A stretch of 43,968 nucleotides of DNA from Chloroflexota bacterium (GTDB taxonomy: Bacteria; Chloroflexota; Anaerolineae; Aggregatilineales; Phototrophicaceae). The stretch's first letter is position 1. Each line of letters begins with the position of its first letter. Of the stretch, positions 24,641-31,752 are shown piece after piece. The stretch covers positions 1-43,968 of the forward strand of contig JAPOYS010000103.1 in NCBI GenBank assembly GCA_026706455.1, read 5' to 3'. The notes beneath the pieces were generated by a model. The model made no database searches, was not told the origin of the DNA, and saw nothing but the letters and a program-made list of their open reading frames with translations. The position numbers were made by a program, and so were the translations under genes.

Positions 24641-25576
24641 ATGGAAGCGAGATTTACGCTAAGGTTTTCCCAAGCGGAGGACAGTCCCTACGACATGGCG
24701 GCGACGCCCGTGTTTGCGCAGGACGGCTTATGCTTCGTCGCCTGCGGTTCCGGGCTGTATCGAGCGGGGGATGCCGGCGCGAGTTGGGAGCGGCTGCGCG
24801 CATCGTCGGAATCTGTCACGACGGCGGTGGCGGTGTCGCCCGCCTTCGCTGACGATCGCTCGGTTTTCGCGGCTGTCAAGGGTGGCGTTTTGCGCTCGAG
24901 CGATGGCGGCGACAACTGGTATACGGCAAGTTTTCCCGCGCCGCCGCCGCTGTTTTCCAGCTTGATCGTATCGCCCGACTTTGCGCGGGATGGCTTCTTG
25001 CTGGCTTCCACGCTCGAAGATGGCGTCTTCTCATCCACTGATCGGGGTCTGCGTTGGCAATCCTGGAACTTCGGCCTCTTTGATCTCAGCGTTCTTTGCC
25101 TCGCTCTGTCACCGGCTTGGAGCAGCGACGAAACAGTTTTCGCCGGGACTGAGACCGGGCTCTATCGCAGCGCCAACGGCGGGCGCGCCTGGCGCCCCAC
25201 GGGCTTTCCCACTGAACTCGCTCCCGTGCTCTCGCTGGCTTGCCTGACCGACAATCGCTCCGCTACGACGCGACTGCTCGCAGGTACCGAGAGTCATGGC
25301 TTGCTAGCGTCCTGCGATCGAGGCGAGACCTGGAAACCGCTGGCGGCCGACGCGATTTCCGGCGCTGTCAACCAGTTGCAGATCTGGCAATCGGAGGGCG
25401 CCGACCCCAGCATTTACGCGCTGGTGGAAGCGGGCTTGCTGCGCTCGGACGATTTGGGGCGGACTTGGGATACGCTGTTCCGCGCGCCGCGAGCGCCCAG
25501 CGTCATGCTGCGGGCCGGCGATGTCATCTTGCTGGGCATACCCGGCGACGGCGTCCTGCGCTTGTCGGTATCGTAA
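24641..25576 (+). CDS. Six-Asp-box (BNR/sortilin-like) beta-propeller protein
   Basis: A 311-residue protein made almost entirely of six repeats with an Asp-box S/R-x-D-x-G-x-x-W turn: residues 41-49, 85-93, 131-139, 176-184, 223-231 and 268-276, spaced 44-47 residues. This predicts a six-bladed beta-propeller like Ycf48 or sialidase/sortilin folds, without any catalytic sialidase residues that I can see. No signal peptide, so it is probably cytoplasmic. It lies 12 bases after the GroEL-like gene and ahead of a GH32 gene. A binding, assembly or scaffold role with the chaperonin is inference from adjacency only. Confidence 0.85.
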   Translation: MEARFTLRFSQAEDSPYDMAATPVFAQDGLCFVACGSGLYRAGDAGASWERLRASSESVTTAVAVSPAFADDRSVFAAVKGGVLRSSDGGDNWYTASFPAPPPLFSSLIVSPDFARDGFLLASTLEDGVFSSTDRGLRWQSWNFGLFDLSVLCLALSPAWSSDETVFAGTETGLYRSANGGRAWRPTGFPTELAPVLSLACLTDNRSATTRLLAGTESHGLLASCDRGETWKPLAADAISGAVNQLQIWQSEGADPSIYALVEAGLLRSDDLGRTWDTLFRAPRAPSVMLRAGDVILLGIPGDGVLRLSVS

Positions 25577-25601
25577 GAGATTTGGATCTAGGGAGTTCAG
25601 C

Positions 25602-25715
25602 GTGTCTAGCAGTCACTATACCTTTGCTGTCGGCGACTTCAAAACTGTGTCCATTCGCGATGGCGGTCACCGTGGCGCCGGCATCGCCGTCGATGGCGGC
25701 TATACGACTAGATAG
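25602..25715 (+). pseudogene. 37-codon ORF, possibly the N-terminal remnant of a larger gene
   Basis: GTG 25602, preceded by AGGGAG, opens 37 codons (MSSSHYTFAVGDFKTVSIRD... to TAG at 25713). The YTFAVGDFKTVSIRDG start resembles the first beta-hairpin of some metallo-beta-lactamase-fold hydrolases, but no zinc motif follows. Shifting one frame near 25700 extends reading through LDSEPFERQRAIFRQA to a TAG at 25756, which could mean a frameshifted remnant. It fills the 200-base gap between the propeller gene and the third GH32. Both coding status and family link are weak. Confidence 0.3.
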
Positions 25716-25776
25716 CGAGCCATTCGAGCGGCAACGCGCGATTTTTCGTCAGGCATAGAGAAGAGAGCTTAGAATC

Positions 25777-27396
25777 GTGAGCGCAGACAGTAAAGCCGGA
25801 AAACGTTCAAAGACGCCCAAGTATGCCTTCGCCGATACCTTGCCTGAGCAGGAGGCGCAGTTGGCGGAAAACGCCATGATGGCGCGCTTCGCTGAATCGC
25901 GGAAATCGCTGGCGAGCGATCCCCATCGCCCGCTCTATCACTTCGTCAGTCCCGAGAGCGCCTTGAACGACCCTAACGGGTTATGCTTTTGGCAGGGGCG
26001 CTGGCATCTGTTTTATCAAGGCTATCCGCCGGAGGACGCCGGGCGCGTGCATTGGGGGCATGCCGTCAGCGATGATCTGATCCACTGGCGCGATCTGCCC
26101 TACGCCATCCACCCCGAGCTGGAAGAAAGCTGCTATTCGGGCTCGGCGCTGGTCGAGGACGAGCGCGTCATCGCGATGTATCACGGTACGAAGCTGGGCA
26201 ATATGATCGCCGTTTCATCGGACCCGCTTTTGCTCAATTGGGAAAAACTGGGTGATGGCGCAGTCATCCCGCTGGCGAAATCCGATGACGAGCCCCTGCC
26301 CTACACCGTCTTTGACCCTTGCATCTGGCGAAAGGGCGCGGCGTACTACGCGCTTTCCGGCGGCTGGCTGCCCAATGGGCCCGCCAACAAACCGATCCGC
26401 GCCAATTTCTTATTCCGTTCGAGCGATTTGGAAAACTGGGAATACCTGCATCCCTTCATTGAAGATGACCATTATACGGTGGTGAACGATGACGGCGCTT
26501 GCCCCTATTTCTGGCCCATCGGCGACCGCAAGCATATCTTTCTGATGTACAGCCACATGACGGGCGGGCAGTATTTGCTGGGCGATTACGATAGGGCGCG
26601 CGACAAATTCGTCGTCACCGATGGCGGCTTGTTCAACTTCGGTCCGTCGACGCCGTCGGGCCTGCACGCGCCCTCAGCCGCGCCCGATGGGGCAGGCGGG
26701 GTCATCGTCATCTTCAACATGAATCAGGGCATCCCAACGCGGGGCTGGAACCAGATCATGACCTTGCCGCGCCGGCTCACGCTGGACGCGGACGACCGTC
26801 TGCTGATCGAACCGGCGGGAGACATAGAATCGCTCCGCATCGACCATCAGCAGTTGAGCGCTATGACCTTGCCGGCGAACGAAGAGATCGTCCTGGACGC
26901 TGTGCGTGGCGATGCGATGGAGCTGTCGCTGGAGATTGACCCGGCTGAGGCGCCTCTGGTGGAGTTGAACGTCTTGCGCTCTCCCGAGCGCGAGGAGTAC
27001 ACGCGCATCGCATTCTTCAAGCATCGCGGCAATCGTTATCGCCAGCGGCTGTCGAAGACGCTAGCGATGAACGCCAGCTCGGCGGCGATGGCGGCGCTGC
27101 CGCAGCGTTACGAGAGCTTGATTTCCATCGACACATCCTACAGCTCGACCCTGCCGGAAGCGCTTTCGCGCGCGCCCGAAACAGCGCCGGTCTTCCTTGA
27201 GGACGATGAACCGCTGCGGCTGCGCGTCTTCATCGACCGCAGCGTGGTGGAGGTTTTCGCTAATGGTAAACAGTGCGTGGCTGTTCGCGTTTACCCGGCC
27301 CGCGACGACAGCCTGGGCGTCTCGCTGCGCGCGCAAGGAAGCGCGGCGCAACTCATTTCTCTGGACGCCTGGCAGCTGCGCAGCGTCTGGGACTAA
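25777..27396 (+). CDS. GH32-like protein with altered acid/base motif
   Basis: A 539-residue GH32 relative. The nucleophile motif is intact, ALNDPNG with Asp65, and the downstream WHLFYQGYPPE and VHWGHAVSDDLIHW blocks are typical. The RDP motif reads VFDPCIW (Phe179-Asp180-Pro181), so the Arg is missing, and the EC motif reads DDGACPYFWP, with Ala241 in place of the catalytic Glu. Asp238 or Asp239 just before could substitute. The C-terminal sandwich carries FIDRSVVEVFANGKQ, as in true fructosidases. GTG 25777 follows AGAGAG; a charged 25-residue N-terminus precedes the domain. Similar motif replacements may define a subfamily; activity must be considered open. It lies directly before the phosphoglucose isomerase gene. 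Confidence 0.87.
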   Translation: MSADSKAGKRSKTPKYAFADTLPEQEAQLAENAMMARFAESRKSLASDPHRPLYHFVSPESALNDPNGLCFWQGRWHLFYQGYPPEDAGRVHWGHAVSDDLIHWRDLPYAIHPELEESCYSGSALVEDERVIAMYHGTKLGNMIAVSSDPLLLNWEKLGDGAVIPLAKSDDEPLPYTVFDPCIWRKGAAYYALSGGWLPNGPANKPIRANFLFRSSDLENWEYLHPFIEDDHYTVVNDDGACPYFWPIGDRKHIFLMYSHMTGGQYLLGDYDRARDKFVVTDGGLFNFGPSTPSGLHAPSAAPDGAGGVIVIFNMNQGIPTRGWNQIMTLPRRLTLDADDRLLIEPAGDIESLRIDHQQLSAMTLPANEEIVLDAVRGDAMELSLEIDPAEAPLVELNVLRSPEREEYTRIAFFKHRGNRYRQRLSKTLAMNASSAAMAALPQRYESLISIDTSYSSTLPEALSRAPETAPVFLEDDEPLRLRVFIDRSVVEVFANGKQCVAVRVYPARDDSLGVSLRAQGSAAQLISLDAWQLRSVWD

Positions 27397-27416
27397 GACG
27401 GAGGCAATCTTGAGTT

Positions 27417-27992
27417 ATGAATCATCTCGCGCCTTTCGTCACTGAAGTGGACTTCGCGACCGGCGCGCTCTCGGCGCCCGGCTACGTGCTGCAGCGCAGG
27501 CTCAGCGATATGGCGAGCATGTACGCCGATAGCGCCGAGTCGGCGCGCATCCTGGCGGAGGAGGGCGACCGCTTGATCTACGAAGTACAAGGCGTCGAGT
27601 TGCCGGTAGAAGAGGGGCAGATCCCGCATTGCACGACGCGGATTAGCCCCGGGCGAATCGGCGCCGAGTATCACATGACCAAGGGGCATTATCACGCGCG
27701 GCGCGAACAGGGCGAGGTCTACTTCGGCTTGTCGGGACGCGGCTGCCTGGTCATGCAGACCGAAGCCGGCGAGACGAGTGTACAGACGATGGTCGCCGGC
27801 AGCGCCGCTTACGTGCCGCCATTCTGGGCGCATCGCACAGTGAATATCGGCGATGAGGACTTCGTCTTTTTCTCGGTCTGGGAAGCGCGCGCCGGGCACG
27901 ATTACGGCACGATCGAACGCGATGGCTTCCGCAAGTTGGTTGTGCGCAGGGACGGTCAGCCAACGGTGGTTGACAATCCGCGCTACCGGTAA
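27417..27992 (+). CDS. Cupin-type glucose-6-phosphate isomerase
   Basis: Metal-dependent isomerase of fructose-6-phosphate and glucose-6-phosphate, of the small archaeal/cupin type rather than the large Pgi type. At 191 residues it has the family length. The metal ligands His91, His93 (KGHYHARREQGEVYFGLSG), Glu100 and His139 (FWAHRTVN) keep exactly the spacing of the archaeal enzyme (H-x-H-x6-E-x38-H). Also present are SPGRIGAEYHMTKGH and a Pro-rich PPFWAH stretch. GGAGG lies 12 bases before ATG 27417. Placed 20 bases after a GH32 gene and near a PfkB kinase, it completes entry of fructose into central metabolism. Confidence 0.93.
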   Translation: MNHLAPFVTEVDFATGALSAPGYVLQRRLSDMASMYADSAESARILAEEGDRLIYEVQGVELPVEEGQIPHCTTRISPGRIGAEYHMTKGHYHARREQGEVYFGLSGRGCLVMQTEAGETSVQTMVAGSAAYVPPFWAHRTVNIGDEDFVFFSVWEARAGHDYGTIERDGFRKLVVRRDGQPTVVDNPRYR

Positions 27993-28007
27993 ACTCGAGA
28001 ACAGGCC

Positions 28008-29429
28008 ATGACCCCACCCAATATCATCCTCATCATCACCGACCAGCAGCGCTACGACACGATTAACGCGCTGGGCTTCCCCTACATGGATAGTCCCAAC
28101 CTCGACCGGCTGGTGAACGAAGGCTTTAGCTTCGACAATTGCCACGTGACGGCGCCCTCCTGCGCGCCAGCCCGCGCCAGCCTCTTCACCGGCTACTACC
28201 CGCATGTTACTGGCATCATGCGCAATGGCGACCGCTGGCGGCGCTCTTGGGTGGAGGACTTGAACGCGGCCGGTTATCACTGCGTCAACATCGGCAAGAT
28301 GCACACCAACCCCTTCGAGACGCCGCTGGGTTTTCACGAGCGTTATGTGGTGGAGAATAAAGACCGCTACCTGCAAGGGCGCTACTATTTTGATGAATGG
28401 GACAAAGCCTTGCAGGCGCGCGGCTTGGTCAAGCAGCAGCGCGAGCTCTATCGACAGCGCGACGATTACCGCGAGCGGATGGGCGCCTTCAGTTGGGATC
28501 TGCCGCCGGAGACGCACTCGGACAATTTTGTCGGCGGACTGGCGCAGTGGTGGCTGAACACCTATCCTAAGACCGAACCGCTCTTCCTGCAGATCGGCTT
28601 TCCCGGTCCGCATCCGCCCTACGATCCGACGCCGGAGGCGGCCGCCGAGTACATTGACCGCGATCTGCCGCTGCCGGAAGTGACGCAGGCTGAACTGGAT
28701 GGGCAGCCGCCGCCCTACTTGCGCTATCGGCGGCACAACACCGAGGTCGATCACGATTCGGTCGTGCATCTGCTGGAGCCGTCCCGCTTGCAGCTGCAGC
28801 GATTGCGCGCCTACTACGCCGCCAACGTCAGCATGATCGACAAGCAGGTCGGGCAGATCATGGACGCGCTGGAGCGGCAGGGCTATCTGGAGAACAGCAT
28901 CGTCATTTTCACGAGCGATCACGGCGATTGCCTGGGAGATCACGGGCAGATCCAAAAGTGGACGATGTACGACATCGTCACGCGCGTGCCGGCGATATTT
29001 TGGTCGCCGGGGCGGATTGCCGCGGGCAAGCGCGTCGGCGCCTTATGCCAGTGGATGGATATCGGGCGGACGCTGCTCGAACTTGCCGGCCTAAGGCCAA
29101 CCCAAGATATGCAGGCTGTCTCGCTGCTGCCGGCGCTGCGAGGCGAGGATTGGCGCGGGCGCGAATACGTCTTCGCCGAGCATCCGGCCGATGGCAATTA
29201 CGAAGGTCCTTATCAGACGATGATCCGGGGCGAGCGCTACAAGCTCGTCCATTTCGCGGACGAGGAATACGGCCAGCTCTTCGACCTGGAAGCGGATGCG
29301 GGCGAAGTTCACAATCGCTGGGATGACCAGTCGCTGGCTGAGGTCAAGCGGGAACTGTTGGCGGCGCTGCTGAATTGGCGGCTGGAGAGTACGCTGCAGA
29401 CGCGGAATCTATTTCAGGATCAGCGGTGA
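28008..29429 (+). CDS. Sulfatase (formylglycine-dependent, type I)
   Basis: Sulfate-ester hydrolase of the alkaline-phosphatase superfamily, 473 residues. The formylglycine signature is SCAPARASLFTG with Cys52 to be oxidised. Metal ligands come from IITDQQR (Asp12) and TSDHGDCLGDHG near residues 304-315. No signal peptide is seen, so it is either cytoplasmic or exported by an unseen route. It begins 15 bases after the isomerase gene and its end overlaps the convergent kinase gene by 10 bases. It is expected to remove sulfate from a sugar, but choline sulfatase and others share the fold. No formylglycine-generating enzyme is in the window. Confidence 0.93.
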   Translation: MTPPNIILIITDQQRYDTINALGFPYMDSPNLDRLVNEGFSFDNCHVTAPSCAPARASLFTGYYPHVTGIMRNGDRWRRSWVEDLNAAGYHCVNIGKMHTNPFETPLGFHERYVVENKDRYLQGRYYFDEWDKALQARGLVKQQRELYRQRDDYRERMGAFSWDLPPETHSDNFVGGLAQWWLNTYPKTEPLFLQIGFPGPHPPYDPTPEAAAEYIDRDLPLPEVTQAELDGQPPPYLRYRRHNTEVDHDSVVHLLEPSRLQLQRLRAYYAANVSMIDKQVGQIMDALERQGYLENSIVIFTSDHGDCLGDHGQIQKWTMYDIVTRVPAIFWSPGRIAAGKRVGALCQWMDIGRTLLELAGLRPTQDMQAVSLLPALRGEDWRGREYVFAEHPADGNYEGPYQTMIRGERYKLVHFADEEYGQLFDLEADAGEVHNRWDDQSLAEVKRELLAALLNWRLESTLQTRNLFQDQR

Positions 29430-30361
29430 GACTGCACAAAACGCTCAACATCAATGCGCGCTTTAGCGCCGGCCATCGGTCCCTTCTCGGTCACAGCCAA
29501 CGCGCCGCAGGCATTGGCCAGCTGAGCGGCCTCCAAGGTGGTTTTCCCTTCAAGCAAGCCCGTGAGAAATGCGGCGTCGAAACAGTCGCCCGCGCCGGTG
29601 GGGTCGATTTCATCCACTGTGTACCCGAGCACATCCAGGCCTCCGCATTCTGAATACACCGAGCAGCCGGCTGCCCCGCGCGTGACGACGATCACGCGAT
29701 CGGGGCGCTCTTCGAGCAGGGTGTCGATCGCTTTATTCAGCGCGCTCGCCGATGTGAGTTGCAGCAGTTCGGCTTCGGTCGGCAAAATAACATCGGATGC
29801 GGCGATGAAGGGGGCGAAGGCCTTGCGGGCGGCATCGGGCGCCAGTAGCTCCGGGCGCAGGTTGGGGTCGAAGCTGATCAGCGCGCCGGCGTCGACCGCC
29901 ATCTGCATTGCCTCGTGGCAGACGCCGAGCCCATCAGCGCTAATCGACAAGGTCGATCCCATCAAATGAAAACAGCGGAGTTCGGCGAATAGCGCCGGAT
30001 CCAGCATGTCGCCGCTGATGCAGCCGCCGGCGCCCAGGCTGAAGACGTAGCTGCGCGAGCCATCGGCTTTGTAGGCGACGAAAGCGACGCCGGTCGTCTG
30101 GTCGGGCATTTGGCGCAGGCCATCCGTGAGGACGCCGTCGGCTTCCAGTTGCTGCAGCAGGCAGTCGCCGAAGGCGTCGACGCCGACCGAGCCGATGGCT
30201 GCGCTTCGCAACCCGAGCCGAGCGGCTTGCACAGCGAAGATGAAGGGCGCGCCGCTGGGGTAGGGTCCGACGAAGGGAGCGGGCTCGTTGAGCGGCTGGT
30301 CGATGTCCGTGCGCATGACTTCAACCAGCGCTTCGCCGATGGTGAGGATGTCGAGCGGCAT
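29420..30361 (-). CDS. PfkB-family sugar kinase (fructokinase-like)
   Basis: Ribokinase-family ATP-dependent kinase of 313 residues. The N-terminal GEALVEV and PSGAPFIFAVQAARLG segments bind sugar, FDPNLRPEL is a central block, and DPTGAGDCFDAAF near the C-terminus holds the catalytic Asp259 and anion hole. A TTG three codons upstream (30370) is in frame but ATG 30361 gives the usual MPLDILTIGEALVE start. The gene converges on the sulfatase with a 10-base overlap and lies 21 bases downstream of the Cys-repeat gene on the same strand. With fructan hydrolases near it, fructose is the likeliest substrate; 2-keto-3-deoxygluconate is the main alternative. Confidence 0.9.
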   Translation of the reverse strand: MPLDILTIGEALVEVMRTDIDQPLNEPAPFVGPYPSGAPFIFAVQAARLGLRSAAIGSVGVDAFGDCLLQQLEADGVLTDGLRQMPDQTTGVAFVAYKADGSRSYVFSLGAGGCISGDMLDPALFAELRCFHLMGSTLSISADGLGVCHEAMQMAVDAGALISFDPNLRPELLAPDAARKAFAPFIAASDVILPTEAELLQLTSASALNKAIDTLLEERPDRVIVVTRGAAGCSVYSECGGLDVLGYTVDEIDPTGAGDCFDAAFLTGLLEGKTTLEAAQLANACGALAVTEKGPMAGAKARIDVERFVQSHR

Positions 30362-30382
30362 GGCGCGCAATTCAATCAGTCG

Positions 30383-31417
30383 TCAGCGGGTCCGCGCATA
30401 GATATCCCGCGCGCGCTGCAATTCCCTTTGGACGCTGGGACCGAAATCCCAGGTGTGTCCATTGCGGTAATATTCGTCGATGCGGCCGCGGGGATAGTAG
30501 GTACCGGGACTAAACTGTTGCAGCGAGTCAATGGCAACTTGATCGCAAATAGGCTCTTCGGCGATATTCTCGTATTCGTGCGTGTGAACGTAGGCGTAGG
30601 ACCGATGTACATGACAGGTCTCGTGTACGATGATGGCGGCCGCGTAGGCTACAGAATGCCACACCGGTAAATTCATGGACTTGTGCAGCGTGCCGTAACC
30701 GGGCTTTTCCCGCGACTCGCGGATTTTGAGTATGATGGCGATCGTATAGGCGTGCCACTCCGGCGCTCGGTTCTTGAGCATTTGCATCGCAGCTTTGTGC
30801 TGGGCGATAAATTCCGCGGAGCCTTCGATAATCACGCCATCGACAATCTCTTGCAAGGGTTGACTGCACTGACCGTCATGGTGCTCATACCACCACCACG
30901 CGTGGATGAAGTCAAAATCGAAACCGCAATTCCAGCCCAGTTCACAGCAGCTGTATGCGCCGTAGACTTCGGGCGTCTTATGGCATTGGTTTTCCCGATA
31001 GGCGTAATACCCGTTTGACCAGTCCTGTTCGGAATTGCATTGCCAGCCAGCTTGACAGCAATTGTCAGTTTGCGATGAGGCGCTGGTCTGCGCCGGTGAC
31101 CCAGACTGCGTTGGCGCGGGCGCGGCGCATTGTCCATTCTGATAGGCGTGATAGCCGTTGACCCAATCCTGGTCGTTGTTGCATTGCCAGCCAGCGAAGC
31201 AGCAATTGTCGATCTGCGATGACGCGCTCGTCTGCGTGGTTGCCCCCGACGGCGCGGGCGCGGCGCACTGTCCGTTTTGAAAGTCATAGTAGCCCTGGGT
31301 CCAGTCCGCGTCGTTGTTGCACTGACGGTTGACGTTGCAGCAATTGTCAACCTGAGCGGTTGCCGCTGCGCAGAGACTGATTGCCGCGAGCATTATCGCC
31401 GACAACTTCAGTTTCAT
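30383..31417 (-). CDS. Secreted Cys-rich repeat protein with HExxH motif
   Basis: A 344-residue protein with a Sec signal peptide (KLKLSAIMLAAISLCAAATAQ). Four Cys-rich repeats follow at about 24-51, 70-97, 118-145 and 155-184, of pattern DNCC-x3-WQC-N-x2-D-x-DW-x2-GY-x2-YQNGQC; the last is divergent. Repeats 1-3 are joined by Ala/Pro/Ser/Thr-rich linkers with a TSASSQ motif. The C-terminal domain contains HETCH (265-269), an HExxH zinc site, and EEPICDQVAID (287-297), where Glu288 and Asp292 resemble the ExxxD third-ligand motif of gluzincin peptidases. The frame opens earlier, but ATG 31417 follows GAGAGGG and starts the signal peptide. A secreted, wall- or glycan-targeted metallopeptidase is plausible, not shown. 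Confidence 0.85.
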   Translation of the reverse strand: MKLKLSAIMLAAISLCAAATAQVDNCCNVNRQCNNDADWTQGYYDFQNGQCAAPAPSGATTQTSASSQIDNCCFAGWQCNNDQDWVNGYHAYQNGQCAAPAPTQSGSPAQTSASSQTDNCCQAGWQCNSEQDWSNGYYAYRENQCHKTPEVYGAYSCCELGWNCGFDFDFIHAWWWYEHHDGQCSQPLQEIVDGVIIEGSAEFIAQHKAAMQMLKNRAPEWHAYTIAIILKIRESREKPGYGTLHKSMNLPVWHSVAYAAAIIVHETCHVHRSYAYVHTHEYENIAEEPICDQVAIDSLQQFSPGTYYPRGRIDEYYRNGHTWDFGPSVQRELQRARDIYARTR

Positions 31418-31463
31418 GATTGGACCCTCTCTTTGAATTCCCGCCCCTAAGGCTATGCAAACC

Positions 31464-31492
31464 AGTGTAACACGCAGACTTAAGAAATCCAA
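31464..31492 (-). promoter_or_regulatory. Probable promoter of the Cys-repeat gene
   Basis: On the - strand TTGGAT (31492-31487) and TACACT (31469-31464) are separated by 17 bases. Both match the sigma-70 consensus in 4 of 6 positions and stand about 47 bases upstream of the ATG at 31417. Confidence 0.5.
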
Positions 31493-31550
31493 AGAATTCT
31501 GGAACAGGGGAGTGGCTAACCAGGTGGATATGTCTCTACGTCGAGTGAGA

Positions 31551-31575
31551 CGGGCGAGACAAGGCTCGCCCCTAC
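31551..31575 (-). repeat. GTAGGGGCGA hairpin element, copy B (reverse)
   Basis: Reverse copy. Arms GGGCGAG (31552-31558) and CTCGCCC (31565-31571) are perfect over 7 bases with a 6-base loop. It lies between the two divergent promoters. Confidence 0.7.
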
Positions 31576-31677
31576 AAAGCTCCAAAATAGGAAGAACACA
31601 GAAGGCGCGGAGATTTTTGACAAGATCGCAGGCAGCTTATATCCTCGACAATAGACGCTGCCCGCTCGACGGTCTTT

Positions 31678-31707
31678 TTGACAATGCCTAGACGGTAGCG
31701 GTATAAT
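31678..31707 (+). promoter_or_regulatory. Sigma-70 promoter of the oligosaccharide/peptide importer operon
   Basis: TTGACA (31678-31683) and TATAAT (31702-31707) are both perfect consensus hexamers, 18 bases apart. Transcription should begin about 31714, leaving a 39-base leader with GGAGA before the ATG at 31753. This is the clearest promoter in the window. Confidence 0.8.
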
Positions 31708-31752
31708 TTCGCTGACGCAAGTTAATCGGTTTAGTAGTTATGGAGAAATCTA

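Larger units (their letters stand above)
31418..31752. promoter_or_regulatory. Divergent intergenic region with promoters both ways
   Basis: This 335-base gap separates the - strand Cys-repeat gene from the + strand binding-protein operon. It holds a likely - strand promoter (31464-31492), one hairpin repeat copy (31551-31575) and an excellent + strand promoter (31678-31707). I see no gene in it. Confidence 0.6.

Noticed and set aside
27393-28955. Long - strand open frame (about 520 codons) opposite the isomerase and sulfatase genes
   Set aside because: It lies opposite two genes with clear family motifs; the translation has no recognisable domain and such antisense frames are common in GC-rich coding DNA.
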